A stretch of 64,000 bases of DNA. Source: Symsagittifera roscoffensis (lineage: Eukaryota > Xenacoelomorpha > Acoela > Convolutidae). The stretch spans positions 1-64,000 of the forward strand of contig NW_026971364.1 in the NCBI RefSeq assembly GCF_963678635.1, read 5' to 3'. Below, one piece after another: positions 1 through 10,227 of the stretch (its first letter is position 1; each line of letters starts with the position of its first letter). Under the pieces are notes generated by a model, which made no database searches, was not told the DNA's origin, and was given only the letters and a program-made list of their open reading frames with translations. The position numbers and the translations under genes were made by a program.

Positions 1-1059
1 AAATGGCCTCTGATAGTTCGTTAATAGTAATAAAAATTTTAATTTGTGCACAGATAGGCGTTGAAGCTCTTGCTACAATACCTCTTGCGTTCGCTAAAAT
101 GGGAGATGCAATGATTAGCAGTTTTTACAATTTTGCCAAAAAAGCCGCGACCAGTGCATATTCCAAGGCAAAAAGCAAAGAAAGCACTGATGACGCCGAA
201 GAAGAACTTATCCCTGAGATTCCAAAGCTACGCGATTGCGCGGTTAACATAAAAAGAATATTCGAACCTGCTAGTAAGCCTGCTTCAACTCGGAGATACA
301 ACTACTAATCCAAAATAGCTAATCCCCGTGGAAGTTATCACAAGAAAAGCATCGGTTAATGCAATACTGAATCAATTGAAAGGCTACAATGGTGTCCAAC
401 GAACGCAGGTGGAGAAATATAAAGAAAAATCTTCGCAAATTTTGAAAACTATAACGAGTAAAAAGAATGTAACCAATTCAAGTATCGATGCACATCAATT
501 AATTGATCTTAAGGTTGACCTGGAAACGGCAATTGTAGAAATTCGGATGTATTTTGCAAATAGAGATGTTGCAGCACCTTTTGTCCGGGCTCCTCATATC
601 GATGAACGTGCTAGTAAGCACAGGTTTGATGCTGTAGCAGAACATAGTAAAAACTACCGATGCAGAGTCGATGTGGGTCGAGCTCAACTGGAAGGAGCCC
701 GGGTTCAGTACCAAGAGAAGAGCAAGAAGTTGGAGTGTTAACGAAACAAATGTCGAAAAAATTGGTGAGATTTCTGAGGTGATTATCAGCTATGATGAGT
801 TGAATCCAATCAAAGAGCTTCTAAACAAAAGCGTTTTTGCTCTTGAACAACTACAAGCACAATGGAGCAAGTTGGTTGACTTCTTTAATCACTTGTCTTC
901 TTTGATTTCTTGTTGCATGCACATGAATTTAGAAATATTTCAAAAAGACACAGAAAAAATCCAAGAATGTGATCTTCGACAAAATCCCATCCGGGACTTG
1001 CTACTCAAGAATGCAAGCAACGCCCACTTGTTAGCGACGCAGGTGTGCAAAAGGTCTTC
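1..1059 (+). pseudogene. Decayed copy 1 of the 5231-6940 helical-protein gene
   Basis: The translation matches the intact gene downstream from about its residue 111 to residue 463, but split over three frames. The first part (3-308) covers the hydrophobic Gly/Ala segment and the PEIPKLR motif. An extra A in the A-run near 250-255 shifts the frame and an in-frame TAG follows near 316. The second part (328-741) matches the central helical region, and a small deletion at about 738-755 shifts the frame again. The third part (to about 1059) ends abruptly after the GTCTTCGA shared with the intact gene; the last ~100 codons are missing and antisense retroelement sequence follows. The copy is cut by the window's left edge, so its own 5' end is unseen. 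It cannot encode a full protein. Confidence 0.85.
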
Positions 1060-2257
1060 GAGTTTCTGTCCATACCTACCTTTTTCCTGCATTCTGGACA
1101 GATGCCATTTAGATATTCGTTTGGCTTACAATCTTTGGGAATTTTTTTTCTCGAAACAGGTTCGAACTCTTTCACCCACAAATTTGTCAGTATGACAGCA
1201 ATAGAGCCTCCCATAGACAAACCATTCTTAAGTGTATACCACATATTCTTGCACTTAAAGTGTAAATGACCCACAGCAAGGTTTAGCAGTCTCTTCATAG
1301 TTTTGAGTACATTTCTCTTGCTCATATGTTTTCTGAGTGCAATTTTGATAGTCTATTTAATTGGAACAATATTGTACAGTTTTTTAACCTCTAAAAAATT
1401 TTATGTTGTCACCAGAGTCCAATTTAACTTTCTCAATAACCTCTCATGCTTCTAGCATGTTTGTTTCCATGTTGGCTCCCTCAATTTTAACATAAAATTT
1501 GCCCAATATTTTGTTCAAGTTCTCATATGAACTTCCAGGCAGAGATAGAACAGTGGTATGTCTTTCTTGTGTAATTTTGCTAAGCCGTACAAACGAGCCG
1601 GTTGACTTCCTGTAGACCTCAATTTGGTTTATAGATGTTCACTTATGTCATTGCTCTTTTTCAGTCTCAACAGCTCTTTGTTAATGTCTTTCTCAAATTT
1701 TAACGCCACCGAATGATCAGTGTTAACCATTGCTTTAAATTGGTAGAACTGTAAATAGTCCAGCAGTGTGTCTTCGTATTGGTCTTTTTTCATGATACAA
1801 AAACCAACCCCTCTGTCAAAATCCACTGTTTCTATTCGCTTTACATAAACTTTAGCCGCCGCTCCATCCTCACACGACAACTCACCTGTTACGTTCTGAC
1901 TTTTCAATTGGGATAAAAAAATCCACATCAGCCAAAAAAGAATTTTTTTGAATTTATCCCGAACCTGATGCTTGGGTCCCAGGGATAAAATTTTTTGCAC
2001 CCACCTTGGTAATTAGAACCCTCTTAAGCTATTACTGAACTAACACCTTCTTTGCCTAACGGTCTATATTGTCTTTCTGAGAGTTTTTTTTTGTTTTTGC
2101 GGATTTCATTCACTGTGCTTGAATTCGTTCTGTTCATATTTATAATGACATGCAAAACTGACGGCGAATAATTGTCATCAACCCCCCACTGCACTAGCAC
2201 TCTCGCTTTCCCTAACTTTGTCTGAAAACACTCAACCGCTTGATCTAAAAAAACCAT
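1060..2257 (-). mobile_element. Penelope-like element reverse-transcriptase relic, copy 1
   Basis: Read on the minus strand, successive fragments keep the order of Penelope-like RT. They are an N-terminal region with FDRGVGFCIM (2000-1629), then ARLYGLAKLHKKDIPL (about 1610-1560, the YGLPKxHK signature), then VLSLPGSSYENLNKIL (about 1545), then LEVKKLYNIVP (about 1390, the LDVxxLYTNIP catalytic block with Asp changed to Glu), then GLSMGGSIAVILTNLW (about 1215, the motif B region). The YADD block and GIY-YIG nuclease are not visible. Reading needs several frameshifts and crosses stops near 1525, 1450 and 1378. The element is truncated and dead, and its low-coordinate end abuts the decayed host-gene copy, consistent with insertion into that gene. 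A further open stretch at 2257-2024 (minus) may be its upstream part but I do not recognise it. Confidence 0.75.
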
Positions 2258-2630
2258 TCATTTAGTAATGATTGATACTCTCTCCTGAAAACACAATAGT
2301 TATCATCATAATAACCAAGATACATCATCTACATTCATTTTACTCCATATAATCTTAACAACTCAAAAGATATATTCTCCTGAAAACATTATTGTCTCTC
2401 CATAAAACCCATTCATTTAGTTACGTTTGATATTCTCCCCTGAAAACATAAAAGATATCATCTTAAAAACCAAGATACATCATCTACAATCATTTTACTC
2501 TCAATAATCCTAAAAACTCAATAGATGTATATTCCTGAAAGCATGATAGTCTCTCCATAAAACCCAAGGATTTTGTTAAGATTGATAGTCTCTCGTGAAA
2601 ACATCGCTGTCACTAACTTTGGTCCAACGT
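2250..2630. repeat. Tandem repeat array, ~156-bp unit, ~2.4 copies
   Basis: Successive copies of a block begin with CATTCATTTAG or CATAAAACCC and contain CTCCTGAAAACA and CAAGATACATCATCTAC. They start near 2255, 2410 and 2557. Units differ by scattered substitutions. The array lies just upstream (minus-strand sense) of the Penelope-like relic and could be part of that element's terminal region. A second copy lies at about 4600-4980. Confidence 0.75.
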
Positions 2631-2632
2631 AG

Positions 2633-3406
2633 CAACTCGGAGATACAACTACTAATCCAAAATAGCTAATCCCCGTGGAAGTTATCACAAGAAAAGCATC
2701 GGTTAATGCAATACTGAATCAATTGAAAGGCTACAATGGTGTCCAACGAACGCAGGTGGAGAAATATAAAGAAAAATCTTCGCAAATTTTGAAAACTATA
2801 ACGAGTAAAAAGAATGTAACCAATTCAAGTATCGATGCACATCAATTAATTGATCTTAAGGTTGACCTGGAAACGGCAATTGTAGAAATTCGGATGTATT
2901 TTGCAAATAGAGATGTTGCAGCACCTTTTGTCCGGGCTCCTCATATCGATGAACGTGCTAGTAAGCACAGGTTTGATGCTGTAGCAGAACATAGTAAAAA
3001 CTACCGATGCAGAGTCGATGTGGGTCGAGCTCAACTGGAAGGAGCCCGGGTTCAGTACCAAGAGAAGAGCAAGAAGTTGGAGTGTTAACGAAACAAATGT
3101 CGAAAAAATTGGTGAGATTTCTGAGGTGATTATCAGCTATGATGAGTTGAATCCAATCAAAGAGCTTCTAAACAAAAGCGTTTTTGCTCTTGAACAACTA
3201 CAAGCACAATGGAGCAAGTTGGTTGACTTCTTTAATCACTTGTCTTCTTTGATTTCTTGTTGCATGCACATGAATTTAGAAATATTTCAAAAAGACACAG
3301 AAAAAATCCAAGAATGTGATCTTCGACAAAATCCCATCCGGGACTTGCTACTCAAGAATGCAAGCAACGCCCACTTGTTAGCGACGCAGGTGTGCAAAAG
3401 GTCTTC
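2633..3406 (+). pseudogene. Decayed copy 2 of the helical-protein gene (partial)
   Basis: This is the duplicate of 286-1059. It carries the same stop near 2663, the same frameshift near 3085-3100 and the same abrupt end at GTCTTCGA. It lacks the N-terminal third because the duplication breakpoint lies inside the gene. Readable parts are 2675-3088 (central helical region) and the frame that continues to about 3406. It is a passive passenger of the tandem duplication and has no start codon context or promoter of its own. Confidence 0.85.
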
Positions 3407-4606
3407 GAGTTTCTGTCCATACCTACCTTTTTCCTGCATTCTGGACAGATGCCATTTAGATATTCGTTTGGCTTACAATCTTTGGGAATTTTTTTTCTCG
3501 AAACAGGTTCGAACTCTTTCACCCACAAATTTGTCAGTATGACAGCAATAGAGCCTCCCATAGACAAACCATTCTTAAGTGTATACCACATATTCTTGCA
3601 CTTAAAGTGTAAATGACCCACAGCAAGGTTTAGCAGTCTCTTCATAGTTTTGAGTACATTTCTCTTGCTCATATGTTTTCTGAGTGCAATTTTGATAGTC
3701 TATTTAATTGGAACAATATTGTACAGTTTTTAACCTCTAAAAAATTTTATGTTGTCACCAGAGTCCAATTTAACTTTCTCAATAATCTCTCATGCTTCTA
3801 GCACGTTTGTTTCCATGTTGGCTCCCTCAATTTTAACATAAAATTTGCCCAATATTTTGTTCAAGTTCTCATATGAACTTCCAGGCAGAGATAGAACAGT
3901 GGTATGTCTTTCTTGTGTAATTTTGCTAAGCCGTACAAACGAGCCGGTTGACTTCCTGTAGACCTCAATTTGGTTTATAGATGTTCACTTATGTCATTGC
4001 TCTTTTTCAGTCTCAACAGCTCTTTGTTAATGTCTTTCTCAAATTTTAACGCCACCGAATGATCAGTGTTAACCATTGCTTTAAATTGGTAGAACTGTAA
4101 ATAGTCCAGCAGTGTGTCTTCGTATTGGTTTTTTTTCATGATACAAAAACCATCCCCTCTGTCAAAATCCAATGTTTCTATTCGCTTTACATAAACTTTA
4201 GCCGCCGCTCCATCCTCACACGACAACTCACCTGTTACGTTCTGACTTTTCAATTGGGATAAAAAAATCCACATCAGCCAAAAAAGAATTTTTTTGAATT
4301 TATCCCGAACCTGATGCTTGGGTCCCAGGGATAAAATTTTTTGCACCCACCTTGGTAATTAGAACCCTCTTAAGCTATTACTGAACTAACACCTTCTTTG
4401 CCTAACGGTCTATATTGTCTTTCTGAGAGTTTTTGTTTTTTGTTTTTGCGGATTTCATTCACTGTGCTTGAATTCGTTCTGTTCATATTTATAATGACAT
4501 GCAAAACTGACGGCGAATAATTGTCATCAACCCCCCACTGCACTAGCACTCTCGCTTTCCCTAACTTTGTCTGAAAACACTCAACCGCTTGATCTAAAAA
4601 AACCAT
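3407..4606 (-). mobile_element. Penelope-like element reverse-transcriptase relic, copy 2
   Basis: This is the near-identical duplicate of 1060-2257 and shows the same minus-strand series of RT blocks: FDRGDGFCIM at 4346-3975, the YGLAKLHK region near 3955, the LEVKKLY block near 3735 and GLSMGG near 3560. It has the same frameshifts and stops, plus a few private changes such as Val to Leu and Val to Asp substitutions in the N-terminal block and one base lost in the T-run near 3726. It is a passenger of the 2.35-kb tandem duplication, not an independent insertion. Confidence 0.75.
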
Positions 4607-4980
4607 TCATTTAGTAATGATTGATACTCTCTCCTGAAAACACAATAGTTATCATCATAATAACCAAGATACATCATCTACATTCATGTTACTCCATATA
4701 ATCTTAACAACTCAAAAGATATATTCTCCTGAAAACATTATTGTCTCTCCATAAAACCCATTCATTTAGTTACGTTTGATATTCTCCCCTGAAAACATAA
4801 AAGATATCATCTTAAAAACCAAGATACATCATCTACAATCATTTTACTCTCAATAATCCTAAAAACTCAATAGATGTATATTCCTGAAAGCATGATAGTC
4901 TCTCCATAAAACCCAAGGATTTTGTTAAGATTGATAGTCTCTCCTGAAAACATCGCTGTCACTAACTTTGGTCCAACGTA
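4599..4980. repeat. Second copy of the ~156-bp repeat array
   Basis: This duplicates 2250-2630 with the same unit boundaries and internal variants. It ends at ACGTAGCAA, where the sequence then becomes the unique 5' flank of the intact gene. Confidence 0.75.
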
Positions 4981-4984
4981 GCAA

Positions 4985-5230
4985 GAAACTTAATGACTGA
5001 TCAAAGTATTTCCTAGTCACTGGGAAGCCCATACAACTAGTCTGATCGAAAAAAATGTTTTTTTTTCCTTAGAAAAAAACTTTTCTGTTTGATGCGACTA
5101 CAATTTTTTAATTGGTTTCATTATCCAATTGTTAACTCTGCAACTTCTTTGGTATTTTCATTCAAAATTTGTCCTGTTTCGGTAAAATTAAAATGTACAA
5201 CATGTTTGTGTTTGGATTTTTTTTGTCTAG
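4985..5230 (+). promoter_or_regulatory. 5' flank of the intact gene, ending in a splice-acceptor-like tract
   Basis: The unique sequence between the tandem duplication and the gene ends in a pyrimidine-rich tract, TTTTTTTTGTCTAG, immediately before the ATG at 5231. This looks like a 3' splice acceptor, so a 5' exon or a trans-spliced leader may join here. An in-frame TAG directly precedes the ATG, so the protein cannot extend upstream without splicing. I see no clear TATA box. A T-rich stretch near 5050-5100 could be part of an intron. Confidence 0.45.
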
Positions 5231-6940
5231 ATGTTGATTGAAGGCTCTGAAGAAGAAGTGGATCTTTTTGTGACAGACTGGTTGAAGGACTTGATCGACA
5301 TTTCCAAAGAATGCGTCAAACGCGGTGAATCAGTTGAAAAAAAGTTTGAAGAAACAATGAAGTTGCTTCAAGAACTGAGCGAGGCGTGTGCTTTTGCACA
5401 AGGGGATGTTGAAAAGAAAAAAATCGAATTAGAGAAAAACAAAGAGTTTGAAATGGAACGGAAAAAAATGCAGCAGGAGAGAAAGGAGAAAAGAACAGAA
5501 GAGAGCGAGAAATTGCGAAAAAATTGGGAGAAACAAATGGATTATTTTGAGAAGCAAATGGCTTCTGATAGCTCGTTAACAGCAAAAACATTCTCAAATT
5601 GTGCACAGATAGGCGTTGAAGCTCTTGCTACAATACCTCTTGGGTTCGCTAAAATGGGAGGAGCAGTGGTTGGCAGTTCTTTCAATTTTGCCAAAAAAGC
5701 TACGACCAGTTTATTTTCCGCGGCAAAAACTAAAGAAAGCACTGATGATGCCGAAGAAGATCTTATCCCTGAGATTCCAAAGCTACGCGAGTGCGCGGAC
5801 AACATAAAAGAATATTCGAACCTGCTAGTAAGCCTGCACCAACCTGGAGATTTAACTACTAATCCGAAAAAGCTAATCCCCGGGGATGTTATCAGAACAA
5901 AAGCAACGGTTAACGCTATAATGAATCAATTGAAAGGCTACAATGGTGTCCAGCGAACTCAGGTGGAGAAATATGAAGAAAAATCTTCGCAAATTTTGAA
6001 AATTATAACGAGTGAAATGAATGTAGCCAGTTCAGGTTTCGATGCAAATCAATTAATTGATCTTAATGTTGACCTGGAAACGGCAATTGTAGAAATTCAG
6101 ATGTATTTTGCAAATAGAGGTGTTGCAGCACCTTTTGTCCGGGCTCCTCATATCGATGAAGATGCTAGTAACAACAGATTAGATGCTGTAGCAGAACATA
6201 GTAAAAACTACCGATACAGAGTCGATGTGGCTCGAGCTCAACTGGAAGGAGCCCGGGTTCAATACCAAGAGAACAGCAAGAAGTTGGAAGAATCTAGCGA
6301 AGTACTTGTCGAAATAATTGGTGAGATTTCAAAGATGGACATCAGCTATGGTGACTTGAACCCAATCAAAGAGCTTCTAAACAAAAGCGTTTTAGCTCTT
6401 GAGCAAGTACAAGCGCAATGGAGCAATCTGGTTGACTTCTTTAATCACGTGTCTTCTTTGATTTCGTGTTGCATGCACATGAAAATGGATAAATTTCAAA
6501 AAGACACAAATAAAATCCAAGGATGTGATCTTCGGCAAAATCACATCCGGGACCTACTATTCAAGAATGCAAGCAACGCCCACTTGTTTGCGACGCAGGT
6601 GTGCAAAATGTCTTCGACTTACATGGAAATATCAAACAAGCACATCATGGGACCAGTTGCTTCACTGGGTGAATTAATGGCACTGAAAGATGCCGAGGAA
6701 ATAGAGAAGATGCAAACTGATCTGACAGAAAGAATGAAAGCGGCTAGTGTTGACATCAAAACAATTGTCCATGAAAGGATGGGAAGTTTCGAAGAACGTG
6801 TAGACGCCCGACTGGAGGAATTCAGAATAGAACTTGATAAGCTTCCGCCGCCAGCCCCTGAACACCCAATGATTACATCAGCGAAAGAGAAAGCAGAAAG
6901 AGAAGCTAGAGCGCACCAAAGAATTGATGATTATTTTTGA
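5231..6940 (+). CDS. Long helical coiled-coil protein with central hydrophobic segment (possible pore-forming-like fold)
   Basis: This single uninterrupted 569-aa frame is the only intact non-transposon gene in the window. Residues ~1-60 are acidic and helical. Residues ~60-112 are a K/E-rich coiled coil. Residues ~114-165 are a Gly/Ala/Phe-rich, mostly uncharged patch containing GVEALATIPLGFAKMGGAV. Residues ~165-500 are long amphipathic helices with a Cys pair in SLISCCMHM. The tail has a PPPAP motif and a charged helix ending DDYF. No signal peptide is apparent. A helical bundle with one hydrophobic hairpin is typical of alpha-helical pore-forming families (ClyA/HBL-like folds) and of related uncharacterised animal proteins, but this is inference from layout. 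The ATG follows a splice-acceptor-like tract, so a 5' exon is possible. Two decayed copies lie upstream, showing a local gene family. Confidence 0.75.
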   Translation: MLIEGSEEEVDLFVTDWLKDLIDISKECVKRGESVEKKFEETMKLLQELSEACAFAQGDVEKKKIELEKNKEFEMERKKMQQERKEKRTEESEKLRKNWEKQMDYFEKQMASDSSLTAKTFSNCAQIGVEALATIPLGFAKMGGAVVGSSFNFAKKATTSLFSAAKTKESTDDAEEDLIPEIPKLRECADNIKEYSNLLVSLHQPGDLTTNPKKLIPGDVIRTKATVNAIMNQLKGYNGVQRTQVEKYEEKSSQILKIITSEMNVASSGFDANQLIDLNVDLETAIVEIQMYFANRGVAAPFVRAPHIDEDASNNRLDAVAEHSKNYRYRVDVARAQLEGARVQYQENSKKLEESSEVLVEIIGEISKMDISYGDLNPIKELLNKSVLALEQVQAQWSNLVDFFNHVSSLISCCMHMKMDKFQKDTNKIQGCDLRQNHIRDLLFKNASNAHLFATQVCKMSSTYMEISNKHIMGPVASLGELMALKDAEEIEKMQTDLTERMKAASVDIKTIVHERMGSFEERVDARLEEFRIELDKLPPPAPEHPMITSAKEKAEREARAHQRIDDYF

Positions 6941-6965
6941 TTAAGAAGACACGTTTTAATTGTTT

Positions 6966-6971
6966 AATAAA
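6966..6971 (+). other. Polyadenylation signal AATAAA of the 5231 gene
   Basis: A canonical AATAAA lies about 26 bases after the stop codon. A second AATAAA occurs near 7066-7071 and may serve as an alternative site. Confidence 0.6.
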
Positions 6972-7389
6972 AGTATCAAAATGTTAGTTAGCTGGTAATA
7001 ATAACAATATCAAAACATGAACTACATGTTTTATTTTGCAAAACGTGAAAAAGACAACTTCAAACAATAAACAATTGATTTTTGCATCAAATATCTTGAG
7101 TCATTTCTAATTTTCTTAACGTCCATTGAAGTAGTTTCTGAAAATCATTTAATTTGCATTGCTTCCTCAAAATCTTAGAGTTTCACTTCGCTTTTTTTTT
7201 CTTAGCAAATAATTGTTCGAGGAAGCCCAGTGTACTTAAACTCTGATTTTTAATCAACAGCTATAGTTGTAAATTGGTTGTGACGGGTTTATAAATTAGC
7301 TTGTGATGTATATAATAAAGTCTATGTAGATTGATCCAAATTTTAAAGTAATTCAATAGTTTTTAATTAGAAATGATAGAAAAAAAACA
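6972..7389. other. AT-rich intergenic DNA, no gene seen
   Basis: This is the 3' flank of the helical-protein gene. Both strands show only short frames and poly-T or poly-A runs; nothing resembles a protein domain or RNA gene. Confidence 0.6.
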
Positions 7390-8410
7390 ATAAAAAAACG
7401 TGAGAAACTTTCAAACGTTAGTTTGTAGTCGCTAAACTTCTTTTTATGAAAAAACTCAAAGCAGTGGGAAAGGCGGAAATTATGACCAAATGCAATTATG
7501 ACCCAGGTAGCTGGTAGCTTTGCCGAAAGAATTTTTTTTTCAGTTAGTTTTGTTTTTGTTGTCATGATAGATTGGGAGGGTCTAAAATAAAACCTTTAAT
7601 TGAAATAAACTCTATAATAATTTTTGTTCAGGTATATCTAAAACCATATTGAACGATAATTTTTTCTCGTCATGCTGGTGATTTCGCTTTTCTAATTTTT
7701 TTTAGAAGCAATTCTTATTTGTCTCCGTTTTTTTTTCGGCTCGTCCAAAATGAGTTCTGCTTTCCAAAGTTTTCATGGTGTGCGGGAAAAAAACTTACGC
7801 GGAGATCGCACCCAGCTGTTTGGTTCGTGAGGCAAAAGTCGAAGCTTGTCCTCCATGAGTGACATATCGATCTAGATAGTAGTTTAATTCAAGTATTTCA
7901 GTCTAGCTACTTTCAAACCTGATATTATAGACGCTAAATTTGAGGAATTGCGAAGCAAAAAAAACAGTGAAAAAGGTGGCAATTATGACCAAAAACAAAC
8001 CAAGGTAGCCGGTAGCCACAGTAATTACCTATTTTCTCATAGTGTCGGTTTTCTCATCGTGACAGGCTGGAAGGGTTTGAAAGAAAACATAGACTGAAAT
8101 AAACGTTATGATAGTTTTTTAGGTGTATCTCAAACCATGTGAAACTATAATTTTTTGATTATTCGGGTGTTTTTTTTTGTTTTTACAATTTTTATCAGGA
8201 GAAGTTTTGTATTTGTACCAATGTTTTCTCGGTTCATCCAAAACAAATTATGCTTTCCAGAGTTTTACTCTCGTGCGAGAAAAGCAACTTTTTAGCGGTG
8301 ATTGAACTCTGCTGATTGATGTGTGGGACAATTGTCTAAACCTGTCCTCCATGTGTGAAATGTCTATCTATTACTAGTTAGTTTGATTCAAGTTTTTCAG
8401 CTCCAAAAAC
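7390..8410. repeat. Old tandem duplication, period ~505-520 bp, diverged
   Basis: The two halves (about 7390-7905 and 7906-8410) align through a series of shared anchors in the same order. These are ATTATGACC (7479 and 7983), GGTAGC-GGTAGC, AATAAAC, GGTATATCT/GGTGTATCT, TCGTCCAAAA/TCATCCAAAA, TGCTTTCC, CTGTCCTCCATG and TTCAAGT-TTTCAG. Many substitutions and indels separate them, so the duplication is old. I see no coding potential in either half. Confidence 0.6.
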
Positions 8411-8461
8411 GTTCTAGCTCTTGTCTTAAAGTTTTTCTATTGAGTGCGGGAGACAGCTCAG

Positions 8462-8552
8462 ATGTCGCGAGGTCAAGCTGGACGCTAACTCAAGCTTTCA
8501 GCTAGTATGTCGCGAGGTCAAGCTGATCACTAGCATGTCGCGAGAGCAAGCT
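8462..8552. repeat. Three short direct repeats ATGTCGCGA-G-CAAGCT
   Basis: The motif ATGTCGCGAGGTCAAGCT occurs at 8462 and 8507 and, with two substitutions, at 8535. The intervening text also repeats GACGCTA and CTAG, and the third copy runs into GACGCTAGTCAAGCGTC, which contains a GACGCT-AGTCA-AGCGTC inverted repeat. Function unknown. Confidence 0.65.
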
Positions 8553-8576
8553 CGACGCTAGTCAAGCGTCTTACCT

Positions 8577-8675
8577 TGCAACGAGAAGAGTGTTCATGTG
8601 AATTGTGGTAATTGTGTTAATAGGGACCCGTATGCTACTTGTGAGTGTCTGAACGGCTACCCGCCTCCTCAATAG
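8577..8675 (+). pseudogene. Possible EGF-like exon relic
   Basis: A 32-codon open stretch starting at a TGC has Cys spacing C-x8-C-x2-C-x8-C-x-C followed by a GY turn (CECLNGYPPPQ) and then TAG. This recalls the C-terminal half of an EGF-like repeat, although the C2-C3 spacing is short and the sixth Cys is absent. No flanking exons can be recognised. It may be a decayed exon or coincidence. Confidence 0.25.
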
Positions 8676-9676
8676 TCTTCCAAAAGTCTTTGGGGGTCAT
8701 TGTGCAGATCATTGTTTGCTCTGACTACCTTGGGAACTTGCTGGTGAGAAATAAAAAAAATTCGGCACGAAATTTGAAAAACTATTCGGGTTCCATGATT
8801 TGTTTTGATTGTGTTTCCTTCATTGTTTTTCTTTGTTAGTGTTCGCAAAAGAAGATATTTAGTTTGTGTTTATACCAGCTACTGTCGTGTGCTTTTAACA
8901 GTTTAATCATCAACAGATCTTTTTATTTGAAAATTTTCGCATGATAGTTTAACTTTTTTCTGAGACTAATCATAAGCCACGTCTGGGCACCTGTCCTGAA
9001 ACTCTGCTTTCGAAGTACCCGATCTTTTTGGGCTTCGTCTCTCCTGTCTAACGCTAAATACGAGTCCGTCAGTAGTATCTGTTCATGGCGATCAGGGGAA
9101 AAGGTACCCGCAGAAACCCAGGTATTAAGATTGGTTATAGACACACAATCTACAGGCTATGATTCAGACAGGGAATTAGATTTTCCTTGCGTTACTAAAT
9201 GATATGTTTCCCCATGTGAAAATGTGTGTAATAACAAATTTCAGGTGTTAAGTTTCAGAGAGCTTGTGGCGAACAATTTTCGAATTTCTTGACGCTGTTA
9301 ATCCTCTGTTAAGAGTTAACAACTGTTAAGAATCTAAGCATTGAGAAATGATATACTACTGTTCTAATTCAGACAATTTATGTTGAAAATATGCTGAAGC
9401 CTACCTAAACGTCGAGAAAAACCATGCCTTTCAAGAAAACTATGTGAGTACTAAGAAAGTATATAAATCACTGAAACGTATGGAATTTTACTAAAGTTAA
9501 TAAGTTAAATCTAAAAGTCCATTAAGACTACAGGTCGATTAGATTCCGTTACTAAGAATTCCGCTTTTCAGGTAAAAACAACTAAGTCATTCTTAGTTTG
9601 TTTGTGTGTCCCAACAAAATGGTTGGCGGTTTCGATGAATGGAACTCAATGAATCCACCATTTCATGACTCCAAAA
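8676..9676. other. AT-rich intergenic DNA, no supported gene
   Basis: Short frames exist on both strands (for example 8923-9144 minus) but none shows a recognisable domain, conserved partner copy or splice context. No tandem structure stands out. Confidence 0.5.
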
Positions 9677-10227
9677 TTACAGCTTTCTCAAAAACTTGTC
9701 AACCTTTTGACATGGTTCTATCTCCAGTACCTTTATGAGTGCTTTTTTTAAGTCAAATTTTGCTAAGAAACTTGGTTTTTCGCTTTTTCCATCATAGCAG
9801 CAATATGTTTTCCTGCACAGACACAATCTTTCATTACCTCGAAATTCTTCTTTTAATTTCTCTTTTCTCATGCTAAATGTTTGTTTATCCCGCTAAGTTT
9901 ATCAGAAAAATTTTAGTGTAACTGAAACACTCTGAGTTTAGCATATTGAGGAATCAAAAATCTAACAATTATTGGTTCTCTGTGTTCAGTGGTTATTTTC
10001 AATAGTTCTACTTCGTAAAAACCTTTTTTCAAAAAAAATCTATCGCTTGAAAACTTCTCAATTTTTGCTTCATGTGACTTTTCATGGCCAATATGTTTCG
10101 CTATTGTGTGGCTGGATCTGTCCATGATTTGATAATCGTACAAACTGTTACCCAGAATAATCTCAGCCAAAACTTCGAAGTATCGATTCTCATCTCCGTC
10201 TCGCCGAGTTTCAACATCAAATTGCAC
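9677..10227 (-). pseudogene. Possible OTU-like protease relic, probably from a mobile-element polyprotein
   Basis: The minus-strand frame 10227-9913 (104 aa) contains DGDENRYFEVLAEIILG, then HTIAKHIGHE and EVELLKITTEH. The order resembles the OTU cysteine-protease start (DGDGNCFFRALS...) followed by its helix. The usual catalytic Cys position is Arg and the preceding Gly is Glu, so activity would be lost. Downstream on the same strand, 9871-9677 encodes a Cys-rich KTYCCYD segment of unknown family. The two frames are separated by about 40 bp with stops. I see this as a decayed polyprotein fragment; the assignment rests on a short motif and could be wrong. Confidence 0.3.

Larger units (their letters stand above)
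286..4984. repeat. Recent tandem duplication, unit ~2347 bp (286-2632 and 2633-4984)
   Basis: Sequence 286-2632 recurs at 2633-4984 with only a handful of substitutions and small indels (for example one T lost near 3726 and three bases gained near 4430). At the central junction the unit's right end (ACGTAG) runs into its left end (CAACTCGG). The outer left flank (CTGCTT-CAACTCGG) and right flank (ACGTAG-CAAGAAAC) share only a CAA trinucleotide. This indicates an unequal or microhomology-mediated duplication that carried the decayed host-gene piece, the Penelope-like relic and the 156-bp repeats together. The near identity makes it young, unless it is an assembly artefact. Confidence 0.9.

Noticed and set aside
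2250-2630. CRISPR-like array
   Set aside because: The 156-bp units diverge throughout and have no short constant repeats with unique spacers. The setting is eukaryotic.
7353-7565. 70-codon minus-strand frame beside the helical-protein gene
   Set aside because: Composed largely of Lys, Phe and Leu from A/T runs, and broken in the tandem partner.
8923-9144. 73-codon minus-strand frame
   Set aside because: No domain, no second copy and no splice or promoter context.
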